Origin: Bradyrhizobium viridifuturi
GTDB lineage: Bacteria; Pseudomonadota; Alphaproteobacteria; Rhizobiales; Xanthobacteraceae
Length of the DNA stretch: 64,000 nt
Assembly (NCBI RefSeq): GCF_001238275.1
Contig: NZ_LGTB01000031.1
Location: forward strand, 1-64,000
Direction of reading: 5' to 3'
In this document: positions 1 to 7,749 of the stretch, piece after piece
How positions within the stretch are numbered: position 1 is the first letter of the stretch
Layout: every line of letters starts with the position of its first letter
The notes under the pieces: generated by a model
Database searches by the model: none
The model's input: the letters and a program-made list of their open reading frames with translations, nothing else
What the model was told of the DNA's origin: nothing
Position numbers and translations under genes: made by a program

Positions 1-30
1 CCCTCCCCCCGCAAGCGGGAGAGGGAGCCT
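1..30. repeat. Fragment of C/G-rich inverted repeat (family F)
   Basis: A run of cytosines followed by GCAAGCGGGAGAGGGAG matches the short C-rich/G-rich inverted repeats also found near 4.26, 16.37-16.53 and 23.15-23.30 kb. It is cut by the window edge. It lies between genes and has no coding content. Confidence 0.5.
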
Positions 31-88
31 GACTGGCTTGCCCACCTGACGCGCGCCGCCCTCCGATACCGCAACCGGGGACAGAACC

Positions 89-901
89 GTGCTACCCGAT
101 CTGACCAGACGAAGCTTTGTGACCGCAGGGGGACTATCGATCATGGCCGCGATGACGGGGATGCAGCCGGCAAGGGCCGCGACGTGGCGCGATGAGATCC
201 GCGCGATCGCGTTCGACGTCCAGGGGACGTGCGTCGACTTCTATCGGCCGATCCTGCGTGCCGGGCAAGCCGTCAACGCCGCGAAGGGGCTCGCGCTCGA
301 CTGGGCAAAACTCTCAAGCGAGTGGCGCGATCTCTATCGTGCCGCGCTCGACGACGTGATCGCCGGCAAGCGGCCGTGGATCAGGGTGGACCGCATCTAT
401 CGCGAGGCGCTGGATGTGCTGCTCGATCGCCACGAGCTCTCGAAAGCTTTCTCCAGGGACGAGCGCGACGAACTGAACACGGTGTGGAGCAAGCTCGATG
501 CGTGGCCCGACAGCGTCGACGGGCTGGCGCGGCTGCGCCGCCGGTTCGTGACCTCGACATTGTCGAACGCCGGCATGGCCGCTGTGGTGGCGGTGGTCAA
601 GCACGCCGGGCTGCCGTTCGATGCCGTGCTGACCGCCGAGCTTGCGCGCAGCTACAAGCCGTCACCGGCGGTGTATCAGCTCGCCGTCGACTATCTCGGC
701 TATCCTGCCGACAAGATCCTGATGGTCGCCTGCCACAAATATGATCTGAAGGCGGCCCGCGCCTTCGGCATGCGCACAGCGTTCGTCGCTCGTCCGCTGG
801 AGTTCGGACCGGCGGCGAAGGTGGACGTCGCGCCGGAGCCCTGGTTCGACCTGCATGTCGACAGCTTTACGCAGCTCGCCGACGCGCTCGGGCCGGCGTG
901 A
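89..901 (+). CDS. Tat-exported haloacid dehalogenase-like hydrolase (type II)
   Basis: Predicted HAD-superfamily hydrolase of the L-2-haloacid dehalogenase type; the family cleaves halide or phosphate from small acids through an aspartyl-enzyme intermediate. The 270-residue product shows nucleophile D43 in FDVQGT, the STLSN motif at 156-160, K190 and an acidic loop around D219. Residues 1-30 look like a Tat signal: R7-R8 in TRRSF, a hydrophobic stretch, then an ARA cleavage site. It should therefore act in the periplasm, which is unusual because most relatives are cytosolic. The GTG start is chosen because it includes the Tat motif. The gene stands alone and converges on cysE. The substrate cannot be read from the sequence. 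Confidence 0.8.
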   Translation: MLPDLTRRSFVTAGGLSIMAAMTGMQPARAATWRDEIRAIAFDVQGTCVDFYRPILRAGQAVNAAKGLALDWAKLSSEWRDLYRAALDDVIAGKRPWIRVDRIYREALDVLLDRHELSKAFSRDERDELNTVWSKLDAWPDSVDGLARLRRRFVTSTLSNAGMAAVVAVVKHAGLPFDAVLTAELARSYKPSPAVYQLAVDYLGYPADKILMVACHKYDLKAARAFGMRTAFVARPLEFGPAAKVDVAPEPWFDLHVDSFTQLADALGPA

Positions 902-930
902 CGATGCGCGGGTGAGTCAGTGTGCCCGGC

Positions 931-1695
931 TTACACCGGCGCGCCCGCCTCCGCGCAATTGGTCAGCCGCGCCGGCACGCCGACGGCGGTGCAGCCGGCG
1001 GGGACATCCGACGTCACCAGCGCACCGGCGCCGATCTTGGCGAAATCGCCGATGCTGAGGTTGCCGATGACAGTGGCGCCGGCGCTAAGCAGCACCCCGC
1101 GGCCGATCGTCGGAGCGTGGCGCTGATCGTCCTGATGCCGCGCGATGGTGACGTTCTGCAGGATCGTGACCTCGTCGCCGACCGAGGCCAGCGCGCCGAT
1201 GATGATGCCGGTGCCGTGATCGAGGAACACCGCCGTTCCGATTTGGGCCGAAGGATGAATGCTGATTTGCAGCTGATCCGCAGTCGCGCTCTGCATCAAC
1301 AGCGCAAGGTCGGGGCGATCGAAGCGCCACAGCCAGTTCGAGACACGCCAGGCCTGCAGCGCGACGTAGCCCTTGAAGTTGAGGAGCGGCGGCAGCAGAC
1401 CCGTGATCGCGGGATCGCGGCGCACGATCGCCACGAGATCGGTCGCCGCGGCATCGACCAGCGCCGGCTCGGCCGCGAACGCCTCGCGGGCGGTCCGCAT
1501 GAACTGCGCGCGATCGGCATCAGCGCGGCAGATCGCCCGGCCGATCAGGAATGCGAGCGCGCCGCCGAAATCGCCCTGGTCGAGGATGAAGGCGGCCGAG
1601 GCTTCGAGAAAGGGATCGGCGACAACAGCAGCTTCCGCCTCGCGCCGGATCGCAAGCCAGAGATCGTCGGAACTCACTGGCGCTTCTGCCGTCAT
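931..1695 (-). CDS. cysE: Serine O-acetyltransferase
   Basis: Transfers acetyl from acetyl-CoA to L-serine, the first step of cysteine synthesis, in the cytosol. The 254-residue product has the N-terminal helical domain of the family, then a left-handed beta-helix built of hexapeptide repeats (HPSAQIG, LDHGTGIIIG, VGDEVTI, IGDFAKIG) and the C-terminal GVPARL segment. The HGTG stretch carries the catalytic histidine region. An in-frame ATG 51 bases further upstream exists, but MTAEAPVSS at 1695 is the better start because the family N-terminus begins there. No cysteine-pathway partner is adjacent. Confidence 0.85.
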   Translation of the reverse strand: MTAEAPVSSDDLWLAIRREAEAAVVADPFLEASAAFILDQGDFGGALAFLIGRAICRADADRAQFMRTAREAFAAEPALVDAAATDLVAIVRRDPAITGLLPPLLNFKGYVALQAWRVSNWLWRFDRPDLALLMQSATADQLQISIHPSAQIGTAVFLDHGTGIIIGALASVGDEVTILQNVTIARHQDDQRHAPTIGRGVLLSAGATVIGNLSIGDFAKIGAGALVTSDVPAGCTAVGVPARLTNCAEAGAPV

Positions 1696-1829
1696 GATTA
1701 ATGCCTCTTTGCCCGCAATTCGAAGATAGATTGGGCGCGACGCCACAAAAATGCAAACCGGTTTGGACCTTCCGGATCAACTGGGTTCTCGTTATTTTGG
1801 CTTCAGCCCTGCCTTAGACAAGGTGCCCC

Positions 1830-2144
1830 ATGCTTCACCCGCTGATGAACGATACGAAGTGGAATGAGTTGCGGCTCGCAATGGACGCGATCGAGCCCTC
1901 ACCGCTTTGGAGCACATTGGTCACGAACGGTTGCCGGGCAGCCAAAGACCGCGATTGGTACTATCACTTCCGGAACGGTGGATATGAAGACATCATTCCC
2001 GTCGACATTTTCGCCGAGGGTGCGGAGCATCGCGAACGCATTTTGGCGGCGATTAAGCAGATCCATCTGCCCGGTGAGGTGACCGACGACGGCTTCCGCA
2101 TCTACGGTTACGCCGAGCCCGGGCAGGCGATCGACTATTTGTAA
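1830..2144 (+). CDS. Small conserved protein, DUF6678-like
   Basis: A 104-residue soluble protein with no signal peptide or membrane segment. The N-terminal TKWNELRLAM block and the later WYYHFRNGGYEDI segment resemble a small uncharacterised family that I associate with DUF6678, an identification made from memory. An AGGTG lies just upstream of the chosen ATG; a second in-frame ATG five codons on is also possible. It is a single gene, divergent from cysE and convergent with the DUF2852 gene, with a hairpin right after its stop. No function can be assigned. Confidence 0.6.
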   Translation: MLHPLMNDTKWNELRLAMDAIEPSPLWSTLVTNGCRAAKDRDWYYHFRNGGYEDIIPVDIFAEGAEHRERILAAIKQIHLPGEVTDDGFRIYGYAEPGQAIDYL

Positions 2145-2159
2145 TCCCCAAAATGCAAA

Positions 2160-2188
2160 CCGCCCGCTTGCTCATCGCAAACGGGCGG
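2160..2188. terminator. Bidirectional terminator-like hairpin
   Basis: The arms CCGCCCG and CGGGCGG, extended inward by TTG/CAA, form a strong hairpin in the short gap between two convergent genes. It could end transcription from both sides. A clear T-run is lacking. Confidence 0.5.
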
Positions 2189-2249
2189 CTCAGGGCCATC
2201 AGGTTCTATGGGGGCACATCGCCTGAAGGCTAGCTATTGCCTCGCGTGA

Positions 2250-2741
2250 TCAGCTCTGCGGCGGCTGGTCGTTCGGCGGGGTCGGACGGGTCTTGTGCTG
2301 CGCCATGAAGGCGTCGAACTCTTCCTTGTCCTTGGCGTGGCGCAGGCGATCGAGGAAGTTCTTGAACTCGACCTGCTCTTCCTCGAGACGGCGCAGCGTG
2401 TCCTGGCGGTACTCATCGAAGGCGCGGTTGCCGCTGGAGGGCGGGCCGAAGCCGCCGAACGGGAAGCCGCGGCGCTCCATGCGGCTCTTCATCCGCTCCA
2501 TCTTGTCCTGCATGCGCTCCATCTTGTTCTGCCAGCGATCCATGTCGTTGTGACTCCAACAGGCCATTTTTCTGCTCCCAAGTGTGAAAAAGAGAAGGGC
2601 GAGGCCGATCGGCCACCAGATCATGAAGCCGAGGATGATCCCGGCGATCTTCAGGGGATGCCACGGCGTCGCGTAGAAGTAGGGACGGTAGGGCTCTTCA
2701 ACGGGGCCGCGCCAGCGATTGACATCAGCGGTGTAGGCCAT
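2250..2741 (-). CDS. DUF2852 domain membrane protein
   Basis: A small protein typical of Rhizobiales, with a proline/aromatic N-terminus (WRGPVEEPYRPYFYATPWHP), one hydrophobic segment (IAGIILGFMIWWPIGLALLFF, about residues 34-54) and a charged, methionine-rich, probably coiled-coil region that includes repeated KMERM units. The C-terminal half (EYRQDTLRRLEEEQ) matches the DUF2852 signature. The start at MAYTADV is preferred over an ATG 15 bases upstream because GGAG sits six bases before it. Its promoter region holds a 19-bp palindrome shared with the nearby TetR gene, so it is probably that regulator's target. The molecular function is unknown. Confidence 0.8.
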   Translation of the reverse strand: MAYTADVNRWRGPVEEPYRPYFYATPWHPLKIAGIILGFMIWWPIGLALLFFTLGSRKMACWSHNDMDRWQNKMERMQDKMERMKSRMERRGFPFGGFGPPSSGNRAFDEYRQDTLRRLEEEQVEFKNFLDRLRHAKDKEEFDAFMAQHKTRPTPPNDQPPQS

Positions 2742-2773
2742 TTCCTTCTCCATCACGCATCACGCCGTTGTGA

Positions 2774-2792
2774 ATGTAAATAACATTTACAT
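2774..2792. promoter_or_regulatory. Palindromic operator upstream of DUF2852 gene
   Basis: ATGTAAATAACATTTACAT is a perfect palindrome of two 8-base arms around a 3-base centre, 33 bases upstream of the DUF2852 start. A 19-base site with the same spacing overlaps the start of the adjacent TetR gene, so both are read as operators of that TetR protein. This is inferred from sequence symmetry and context. Confidence 0.65.
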
Positions 2793-2870
2793 AGGTAGCC
2801 CATCCCCCGGGAAAGTCAAGCAGCGCGGATGACGCACCCCTCGGATTATTTTTGGCTTAGCCGTTGAACC

Positions 2871-3584
2871 TTATTTCGGCTTGCCCCACGGACCAGCCTT
2901 CTCGCCCGCCGGCTTGTCGTCGGCCGCCGCGGTTCCAGGCCTCTGATCGGTCCGGAAGCCGAGGCCGCGCAGATAGATCAGCACTTCGGCCTCGAGCAAT
3001 TCCTCCGGCGACATCGGCAGCTTGCGCCGCGCGGCATCGCCGCGGCCGAACAGCGAGGCGACTCCGTGCGACATCGACCAGATGTGCAGCGCCATCATCA
3101 TCGCCGGCGGACGCGGCATGCCCGGCGGCGCCAGTGCCGCGAGCCGTTCGGCGGCGGCGCGAATGATCGCGAACGCCCGCTCGCTTGCGGCCATCAGCGT
3201 TGGATTCGCATCAGGCGGCAGGCCGGATTCGAACATCGCGGAATAGAACGCGGGCTCCTCGCGCGCGAAGGCGAGATAGGCCTTGCCGACCCGCTCGAAC
3301 GCCGTGACGGTATCCGGGCGGCCGTCATCCCAAGCCTGGGTCAGCAAAGACTCGAATTGCTCGAAGCCGCGCTGCGCGATGCTGGCGATCAGTTCGTCGC
3401 GGTCGCGGAAATGCCGGTAGGGCGCGGCGGGGCTGACGCCGGCCATGCGCGCGGCATCGGCGAAGGTGAAGCCGGCAGGCCCCTTCTTCGAGATCAGGTC
3501 GAGGGCGGCCTGCAGCAACGCCTCTTTGAGATTGCCGTGATGATAGCCGCGCTCGGCGCGGCCTTGGTCCTTGCGCCAGCTCAT
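2871..3584 (-). CDS. TetR/AcrR-family transcriptional regulator
   Basis: A DNA-binding repressor of 237 residues. The N-terminal helix-turn-helix (about residues 19-65) contains LKEALLQAALDLI, TFADAARMAGVSPAAPYRHF and RDRDELI, the standard TetR pattern. The C-terminal half resembles the WHG-type TetR ligand domain (ALHIWSMSHGVASLFG). It is transcribed in the same direction as the downstream DUF2852 gene, about 130 bases away. A 19-bp near-palindrome overlaps its start codon, so autoregulation is likely. The ligand is unknown. Confidence 0.88.
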   Translation of the reverse strand: MSWRKDQGRAERGYHHGNLKEALLQAALDLISKKGPAGFTFADAARMAGVSPAAPYRHFRDRDELIASIAQRGFEQFESLLTQAWDDGRPDTVTAFERVGKAYLAFAREEPAFYSAMFESGLPPDANPTLMAASERAFAIIRAAAERLAALAPPGMPRPPAMMMALHIWSMSHGVASLFGRGDAARRKLPMSPEELLEAEVLIYLRGLGFRTDQRPGTAAADDKPAGEKAGPWGKPK

Positions 3585-3601
3585 GTGAACGGCTTTTACA
3601 T
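3583..3601. promoter_or_regulatory. Probable TetR autoregulatory operator
   Basis: ATGTGAACGGCTTTTACAT has the same length and outer bases (ATGT...ACAT) as the perfect palindrome at 2774-2792. It overlaps the TetR start codon, so a bound repressor would block initiation. The two arms are imperfectly complementary in their inner bases. Confidence 0.55.
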
Positions 3602-3677
3602 GAGCCGGCGGTAAAGGTCACTAGCGGCGGGATCACGCGATCATCAAGATTAACGGACCGGCGGGCCGAATGCGCGG

Positions 3678-4211
3678 CTAGGCGGGGACGTAGGTCAACC
3701 TGATCGTGTTCTCGCCCAGCCGATCGCTTGCCAAGAGGCGCAGCGGGGCACGGGGGCCGGCGAAGAAGGGCTTGCCGCGCCCGAGCACGACGGGTCGGAG
3801 GTAGATCTGATACTCATCGATCAGGCCGAGCTCGGTCAAACGTCCCGCGAGCTCCGGTCCCGCAACTTCGATCTCACCGTCGAGCCGGGCCTTCAATTCG
3901 CGCACCGCCGCCCCGAGATCGCCCGCGACCAGGGTCGCGTTGGGCCCGACCGACGTCAGCGAACGCGACACCACCCATTTTGGCCGGCTCCGCCACGCGG
4001 CCGCGTACTCGCGCTCCTCCGCGTTCCAATCGGGGAGGTCGTCGTCCCAGTAGCGCATCACCTCGTACATGCGGCGGCCGTACAACATGCCGGTCGTGCC
4101 GCGCACCTGCTCGATGAAATGACGAAACAGCCCAGGTTCCGGCGGCATCGGCTGGTCGTGATCGACATAGCCGTCGAGCGACTGGTTCAATCCAAAGACG
4201 AGCTTCGCCAT
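3678..4211 (-). CDS. Dihydrofolate reductase-family protein (RibD C-terminal type)
   Basis: A 177-residue protein of the RibD_C/DHFR-like fold; relatives use NADPH, but most have no proven substrate. The N-terminus KLVFGLNQSLDGYVD, the middle GRRMYEVMRYW and the C-terminal IDEYQIYLRPVVLGRGKPFF are the family hallmarks. The start at MAKLVFGL is chosen over upstream in-frame codons because the fold begins there. It may be the last gene of a minus-strand run of three YCII genes (5820 down to 4312), 100 bases downstream of the previous one with a C-rich repeat between. No dedicated promoter was seen. Confidence 0.82.
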   Translation of the reverse strand: MAKLVFGLNQSLDGYVDHDQPMPPEPGLFRHFIEQVRGTTGMLYGRRMYEVMRYWDDDLPDWNAEEREYAAAWRSRPKWVVSRSLTSVGPNATLVAGDLGAAVRELKARLDGEIEVAGPELAGRLTELGLIDEYQIYLRPVVLGRGKPFFAGPRAPLRLLASDRLGENTIRLTYVPA

Positions 4212-4252
4212 CGCGCAAGACCCCATCCAACCAACCCAAGTCGGAAGAAAAC

Positions 4253-4281
4253 GACCCCTCCCGCCGCAGGCGGGAGAGGTG
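4253..4281. repeat. C-rich inverted repeat (family F)
   Basis: CCCCTCCCGCCGCAGGCGGGAGAGG is a short inverted repeat in the gap between two minus-strand genes. It belongs to the same loose family as those at 1, 16.37 and 23.15 kb. It may act as a transcription attenuator. Confidence 0.45.
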
Positions 4282-4311
4282 CGTCGAGTTTGCGGCTCTG
4301 TCACCCCGGTA

Positions 4312-4677
4312 CTATCGCCCGGGGATCGGCAGCACCGGCATGATCTCCACGGCTTCACCCGGGAAGATCGAGAAGTGCGGATGGTTCTCGAACAGTTTGG
4401 CCGCCGCCTCATGCGAGGGCGCGCGCACCACCGTGAAGCCGGTCATCAGATTGGCGATGTCGGTGGTGCCGTCGGACCCCACCTTCTTGGTCTTGCCGAG
4501 CGGTCCGCCCATCTCGACGATCACGTCGTGGTGCTTCTCGACCCAGGCGCCCCACGCGGCCATGCCCTGCTGCTCCCTGGTGCGGCGCTCGGCCTCGGGC
4601 AGCGCGTTCCAGGCTGCCATCCGCGCGCCGGTTTTGCCGCCGCCGAGATAGACGGCGAGGAAAGTGTTGGTGCTCAT
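4312..4677 (-). CDS. YCII-related domain protein
   Basis: A small (121-residue) cytosolic protein of the dimeric ferredoxin-like YCII fold. The visible family segments are TNTFLAVYLGGGKTGARM, WGAWVEKHHDVIVEMGGPLG and the C-terminal FTVVRAPSHEAAAKLFENHPHF. MSTNTF is chosen as the start; an upstream in-frame ATG would add 11 unlikely residues. It follows two other YCII-type genes on the same strand. Biochemical activity is not established for this subgroup. Confidence 0.8.
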   Translation of the reverse strand: MSTNTFLAVYLGGGKTGARMAAWNALPEAERRTREQQGMAAWGAWVEKHHDVIVEMGGPLGKTKKVGSDGTTDIANLMTGFTVVRAPSHEAAAKLFENHPHFSIFPGEAVEIMPVLPIPGR

Positions 4678-4774
4678 CGTGGTTCTCCGTTGTGGTGGTT
4701 GATGGTGCAACGATCGATTGCTGGCGCGATGACGCTGTGCGGCGGCATCGCATCTTGTTCGGCTCTTCTGCTCT

Positions 4775-4823
4775 GCGCATGATCTTTCCGGAAAACCGCT
4801 GCGTAGTTTTCCGGATCATGCGC
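4775..4823. repeat. Palindromic repeat, GCATGATC...GATCATGC (family B)
   Basis: The outer arms GCGCATGATC and GATCATGCGC flank inner TTTCCGGAAAAC and TTTTCCG segments. The same pattern recurs at 12911-12980, 24983-25017 and 58463-58536. It begins at the stop codon of the upstream YCII gene and could end its transcript. Confidence 0.7.
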
Positions 4824-5248
4824 TAGCGCAGCGCCTTGCCCCAGCCGCCCTGCGGATGCTCGAAGGTGGCGGCCGCCTGCTGCACCTCCTCGGAGAAGTC
4901 GGCCATCTCCTGCACCTGGCGGATCTCGATCATCTCGTTCGCGGTGGCCGGGCACTGCTTCGCCCATTCGATCGCTTCGGCGCGCGAGGCGACCTCGATC
5001 ATCCAGAAGCCGCCGATCACTTCCTTGGCCTCAGTGAACGGACCGTCGATCACGACGGGCTCACCGGCATCGAACTTGACGCGCGCGCCGGCGGCAGGCG
5101 GATGCAGACCCTCCAGCGTGATCAGCACGCCGGCATCCTTCAGCGCCTGATTGTACCGCATCATCGCGGCGACCCGTTCGGGGTCGAGCTCGAGCTTGGC
5201 GGGGGCGGACTCGTAGCCGAGCGGGATCATCAGCATCATGAAACGCAT
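4823..5248 (-). CDS. YCII/DGPF-family protein
   Basis: A 141-residue protein of the YCII (DGPF) family. It contains MRFMMLMIPLGYES at the start, LHPPAAGARV, and the signature VIDGPFTEAKEVIGGFWMIE, then the EAIEWAKQCP helix. DGPF proteins are typical genomic partners of ECF42 sigma factors, and one such sigma gene is 11 kb away. The start at MRFMML is chosen because the fold begins there; 53 upstream in-frame codons belong to a repeat-rich intergenic stretch. No promoter of its own was found. It may be read from the promoter in front of the gene at 5404-5820. Enzymatic function is unproven. Confidence 0.85.
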   Translation of the reverse strand: MRFMMLMIPLGYESAPAKLELDPERVAAMMRYNQALKDAGVLITLEGLHPPAAGARVKFDAGEPVVIDGPFTEAKEVIGGFWMIEVASRAEAIEWAKQCPATANEMIEIRQVQEMADFSEEVQQAAATFEHPQGGWGKALR

Positions 5249-5287
5249 TGGTCGGATTTCCCTATCTGTTGAAGCACTCGCAATTTT

Positions 5288-5400
5288 CACCCTTGTCATT
5301 CCCCGATGTGCCACCAGACACAGACCCGGAATCCAGGACTTGCGACGGAGGTCATGTAGTCGGGTCGCACCGCCTGCGCGATATCGCGGAATGACGTCGG
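5288..5400. repeat. Interspersed repeat-like spacer
   Basis: The spacer holds GTCATTCC near its start and GGAATGACG at its end, with CCGGAATCCAGGACTT between. This layout resembles the repeat at 28441-28543 (GTCATCCCC ... GCGATGAC). It separates two YCII genes on the same strand and has no coding features. Confidence 0.45.
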
Positions 5401-5403
5401 GTG

Positions 5404-5820
5404 TCACTTCTTGCCTGCCTGCGCGCGCAAGCGCTCTTCCTGCTCGCGCAACTCCGGTGTCAGTGCCTCGCCGAAATCCTCGGCGGCAAATACCTGTCGG
5501 ATCTCGATCTCGGAGCCGCTGTCGAACGGCGCGCGCTTCATCCAGTCGATCGCCTCATCGAGCGACTTGGTCTCGATCAGCCAGAAGCCGCAAACCAGAT
5601 CGCTGCTCAGCCCGAACGGTCCGCGCGACACGGTGCCCTGCCCGCCGGCAGATCTGACCCGCGCGCCCTTGTTGGTCGGATGCAGCCCCTCGCCTGCCTG
5701 CATCACGCCGGCCTTGACCATCTCCTCGTTGAACTTGCCCATTGCGGCAAGCATCTCGGTGCTCGGCATCACGCCGGCCTCGGTATCCCTGTTCGCCTTC
5801 ACGATCACCATGAACTTCAT
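5404..5820 (-). CDS. YCII-family protein (DGPF-like)
   Basis: A 138-residue YCII-fold protein. It begins MKFMVIVKANRDTEAG and carries GLHPTNKGARVR and a variant of the DGPF signature, VSRGPFGLSSDLVCGFWLIE, followed by the DEAIDWMKRAPF helix. DGPF proteins are the usual companions of ECF42 sigma factors. A TGTCGG-N17-CGTC promoter lies 53 bases upstream of the start, so it is a candidate ECF42 target and may lead a run of up to four genes (down to 3678). The chosen start follows a CGGAG; an in-frame ATG 36 bases upstream is less likely. Confidence 0.85.
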   Translation of the reverse strand: MKFMVIVKANRDTEAGVMPSTEMLAAMGKFNEEMVKAGVMQAGEGLHPTNKGARVRSAGGQGTVSRGPFGLSSDLVCGFWLIETKSLDEAIDWMKRAPFDSGSEIEIRQVFAAEDFGEALTPELREQEERLRAQAGKK

Positions 5821-5872
5821 CGTCGTGCTCCGTTGTCTCTCTGCCGATCTCAGCACCGGCGCTCGGTTGAAA

Positions 5873-5899
5873 GACGACGGACGGTTTGCGCTCCCGACA
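5873..5899 (-). promoter_or_regulatory. Predicted ECF42 promoter (TGTCGG-N17-CGTC)
   Basis: On the minus strand TGTCGG (5894-5899) is followed after exactly 17 bases by CGTC (5873-5876), 53 bases before the YCII gene start at 5820. It is one of four exact copies in this window. Confidence 0.65.
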
Positions 5900-5943
5900 C
5901 GACCATTGAAATTATCTTCGACGTCATTGACGCAGGCTCTGCG

Positions 5944-7152
5944 CTAGTCATCGATCGCCTGGTAGGCGAGCGTCCAGAAATCGGAAAACACCGCGGGCGG
6001 CTGCGGAGCATCCATCACGCGCTGGGTCAGCAGGATTCCTGTCATCGCTTCGCACGGGTCGGAATACCAGGAAGTGCCATAGCCGCCGACCCAGCCATAA
6101 CTGCCCGGCACATGGCAGAGATCGTCGCGCGCGGTGACGACCGACAGCCCGAAACCCCACCCGCGCGACGCACCAAGTAACAGCTCGGCGCCAAGCTGTT
6201 GTTCCGGCGTGATCTGGTTCGAGGTCATCAGCTCCACCGAGGGACGCGACAGGATGCGCTCGGTGCCGAGCCGTCCGCCATTGAGCATCATCTGGGCGAA
6301 GGCGTTGAAATCGTCGGCGGTCGACACCAGCCCGGCACTGCCGTTCTCGAACACCGGCGGTGCTGCGTATTTGCCGGTTGCCGGCTCGTCGAACACCTTC
6401 AGCGCGCCGGTCGCATGGTCGCGGGCATAGCAGGTCGCAAACCGCGACAGCTTGTGTTGCGGCACATGGAAAGCCGTATCGTTCATGCCGAGCGGCCCGA
6501 AGATCCGCTCCTGCAGGAAGCCCGCGAACGAGATTCCGGCAACGCGCGCGATCAAGACGCCGAGGATCGGACTCCCCGTATCGTAGAGCCAGCGATCGCC
6601 GGGCTGATAGGCCAGCGGCAGCGTGCCGTAGCGGCGCAGCAATTCGTCCGGCGGAAACGACGGAAACACCGGCCCGGGCGCGAAGCCGGCGTCCGCGATC
6701 GCCATCTGGATCGGATAGCGCGCCGGAAACACCGGTATCATGCCGAGCCCGAAACGAAAGGTCAAAAGGTCGCGCAGCGTGATCGCGCGCTTGGCCGGCA
6801 CCGTGTCATCGACCTCGGATTCGATGGTGCGCAACACGCGACGGTCGGCGAGCTCGGGCAGCCAGCGATCGAGGGGATCATCGAGCCTGAGCCGGCATTC
6901 CTCGACCAAAATCATCGCTGCGGCCGCCGTCACCGGCTTGGTCATCGAGGCGATGCGGAAGATGGTGTCGCGCTGCATCGGCGGCCCGCCCACCGCCGTG
7001 CGTCCGAGCACATCGGCATGGATCTCGCCCCGACGGCTGACCAGCGCCACGAGGCCCGGGACGTCGCCATCATCGATGTGGCGCGCCAGCACCTCGCGCA
7101 TGCGCCCGAGCCGGGCCTGCGACAGGCCACCGTTTTCACTCGCAATGGTCAT
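5944..7152 (-). CDS. Serine hydrolase, class C beta-lactamase-like
   Basis: A penicillin-binding-protein-like esterase or beta-lactamase relative of 402 residues. The active-site SxxK is SMTK (about residues 69-72) in IFRIASMTKPVTAAA. The second motif position reads YDTG within RWLYDTGSPILG in place of YxN, and the third box is WVGGYGTSWY near the C-terminus, as in many family esterases. There is no signal peptide, so it is probably cytosolic and not a secreted lactamase. It lies 71 bases downstream of the SnoaL-like gene and is probably co-transcribed from that gene's predicted ECF42 promoter. The substrate is unknown. Confidence 0.85.
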   Translation of the reverse strand: MTIASENGGLSQARLGRMREVLARHIDDGDVPGLVALVSRRGEIHADVLGRTAVGGPPMQRDTIFRIASMTKPVTAAAAMILVEECRLRLDDPLDRWLPELADRRVLRTIESEVDDTVPAKRAITLRDLLTFRFGLGMIPVFPARYPIQMAIADAGFAPGPVFPSFPPDELLRRYGTLPLAYQPGDRWLYDTGSPILGVLIARVAGISFAGFLQERIFGPLGMNDTAFHVPQHKLSRFATCYARDHATGALKVFDEPATGKYAAPPVFENGSAGLVSTADDFNAFAQMMLNGGRLGTERILSRPSVELMTSNQITPEQQLGAELLLGASRGWGFGLSVVTARDDLCHVPGSYGWVGGYGTSWYSDPCEAMTGILLTQRVMDAPQPPAVFSDFWTLAYQAIDD

Positions 7153-7223
7153 TTTGGGTTTCCTTCACAAAAGCCGCACCCGCCCGATGACCATGATCGA
7201 GCAGGCGATGTCACAGGAGCCGT

Positions 7224-7595
7224 CTATCGCTCCTGCCTGACGAGTTCGCCGTCCTGATGCGACGGACCGAAATAGACGTCGATCCGCGACACCTTGTCGC
7301 CGTCGAACACGAAGAACTCGGTGTTGCGGAAGCTCTTGCCGTCCTTCGCCACGCAGCGATAGGTGACGAAGGCCTCGACGCCGTCGACCATGATGCGCTC
7401 GATCTCGTGGCGGCCGATCCAGCCCGAGTCGCGCCAGCACTCGGCGAAATAGCGCGGCTTGTCGATGTTCTCGCCATAGGGCGTCGAGAAGCGGAAATCC
7501 TCCGCGAACGCCGCCTCGACGCTCGCACGGTCATTGGCGAGATAGGCGGCGAAGAGGGAGCGGATGATCTCCGCCCTGTTGCCAGTTGCAGCCAT
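7224..7595 (-). CDS. SnoaL/NTF2-like domain protein
   Basis: A 123-residue cone-shaped NTF2-like fold protein. Visible family features are IIRSLFAAYLANDRASVEAAFAEDF at the N-terminus, FSTPYGENIDKPRYFAECW, and the final strands KDGKSFRNTEFFVFDGDKV and IDVYFG. Such proteins are ligand-binding or isomerase-like, and the specific activity cannot be inferred. The start at MAATGN has GGAG seven bases upstream; an upstream in-frame ATG is rejected. A near-exact ECF42-type promoter (TGTCGC-N17-CGTC) lies 70 bases upstream. It is first in a two-gene unit with the serine hydrolase. Confidence 0.82.
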   Translation of the reverse strand: MAATGNRAEIIRSLFAAYLANDRASVEAAFAEDFRFSTPYGENIDKPRYFAECWRDSGWIGRHEIERIMVDGVEAFVTYRCVAKDGKSFRNTEFFVFDGDKVSRIDVYFGPSHQDGELVRQER

Positions 7596-7664
7596 GTCGT
7601 CTCCACACAGATCGCCCGGGCCTCCGGAGCGCCAAGCGCTCCAGAACCCGGGCCTCAGGTACAA

Positions 7665-7691
7665 GACGAATGGAACGGCGCGAAAGCGACA
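7665..7691 (-). promoter_or_regulatory. Predicted ECF42 promoter variant (TGTCGC-N17-CGTC)
   Basis: On the minus strand TGTCGC (7686-7691), 17 bases, then CGTC (7665-7668), 70 bases before the SnoaL-like gene start. It differs from the local consensus only in the last base of the -35 element. Confidence 0.5.
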
Positions 7692-7749
7692 TCGCGCCGT
7701 CATTTATTTTCGGGACGGGACCGGACCAGGGTTCCCGGTCAGAACCTGG

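Noticed and set aside
5944..7152. Secreted beta-lactamase resistance gene
   Set aside because: SxxK is present, but there is no signal peptide and the second motif is YDT, so an intracellular esterase-like hydrolase is more likely.
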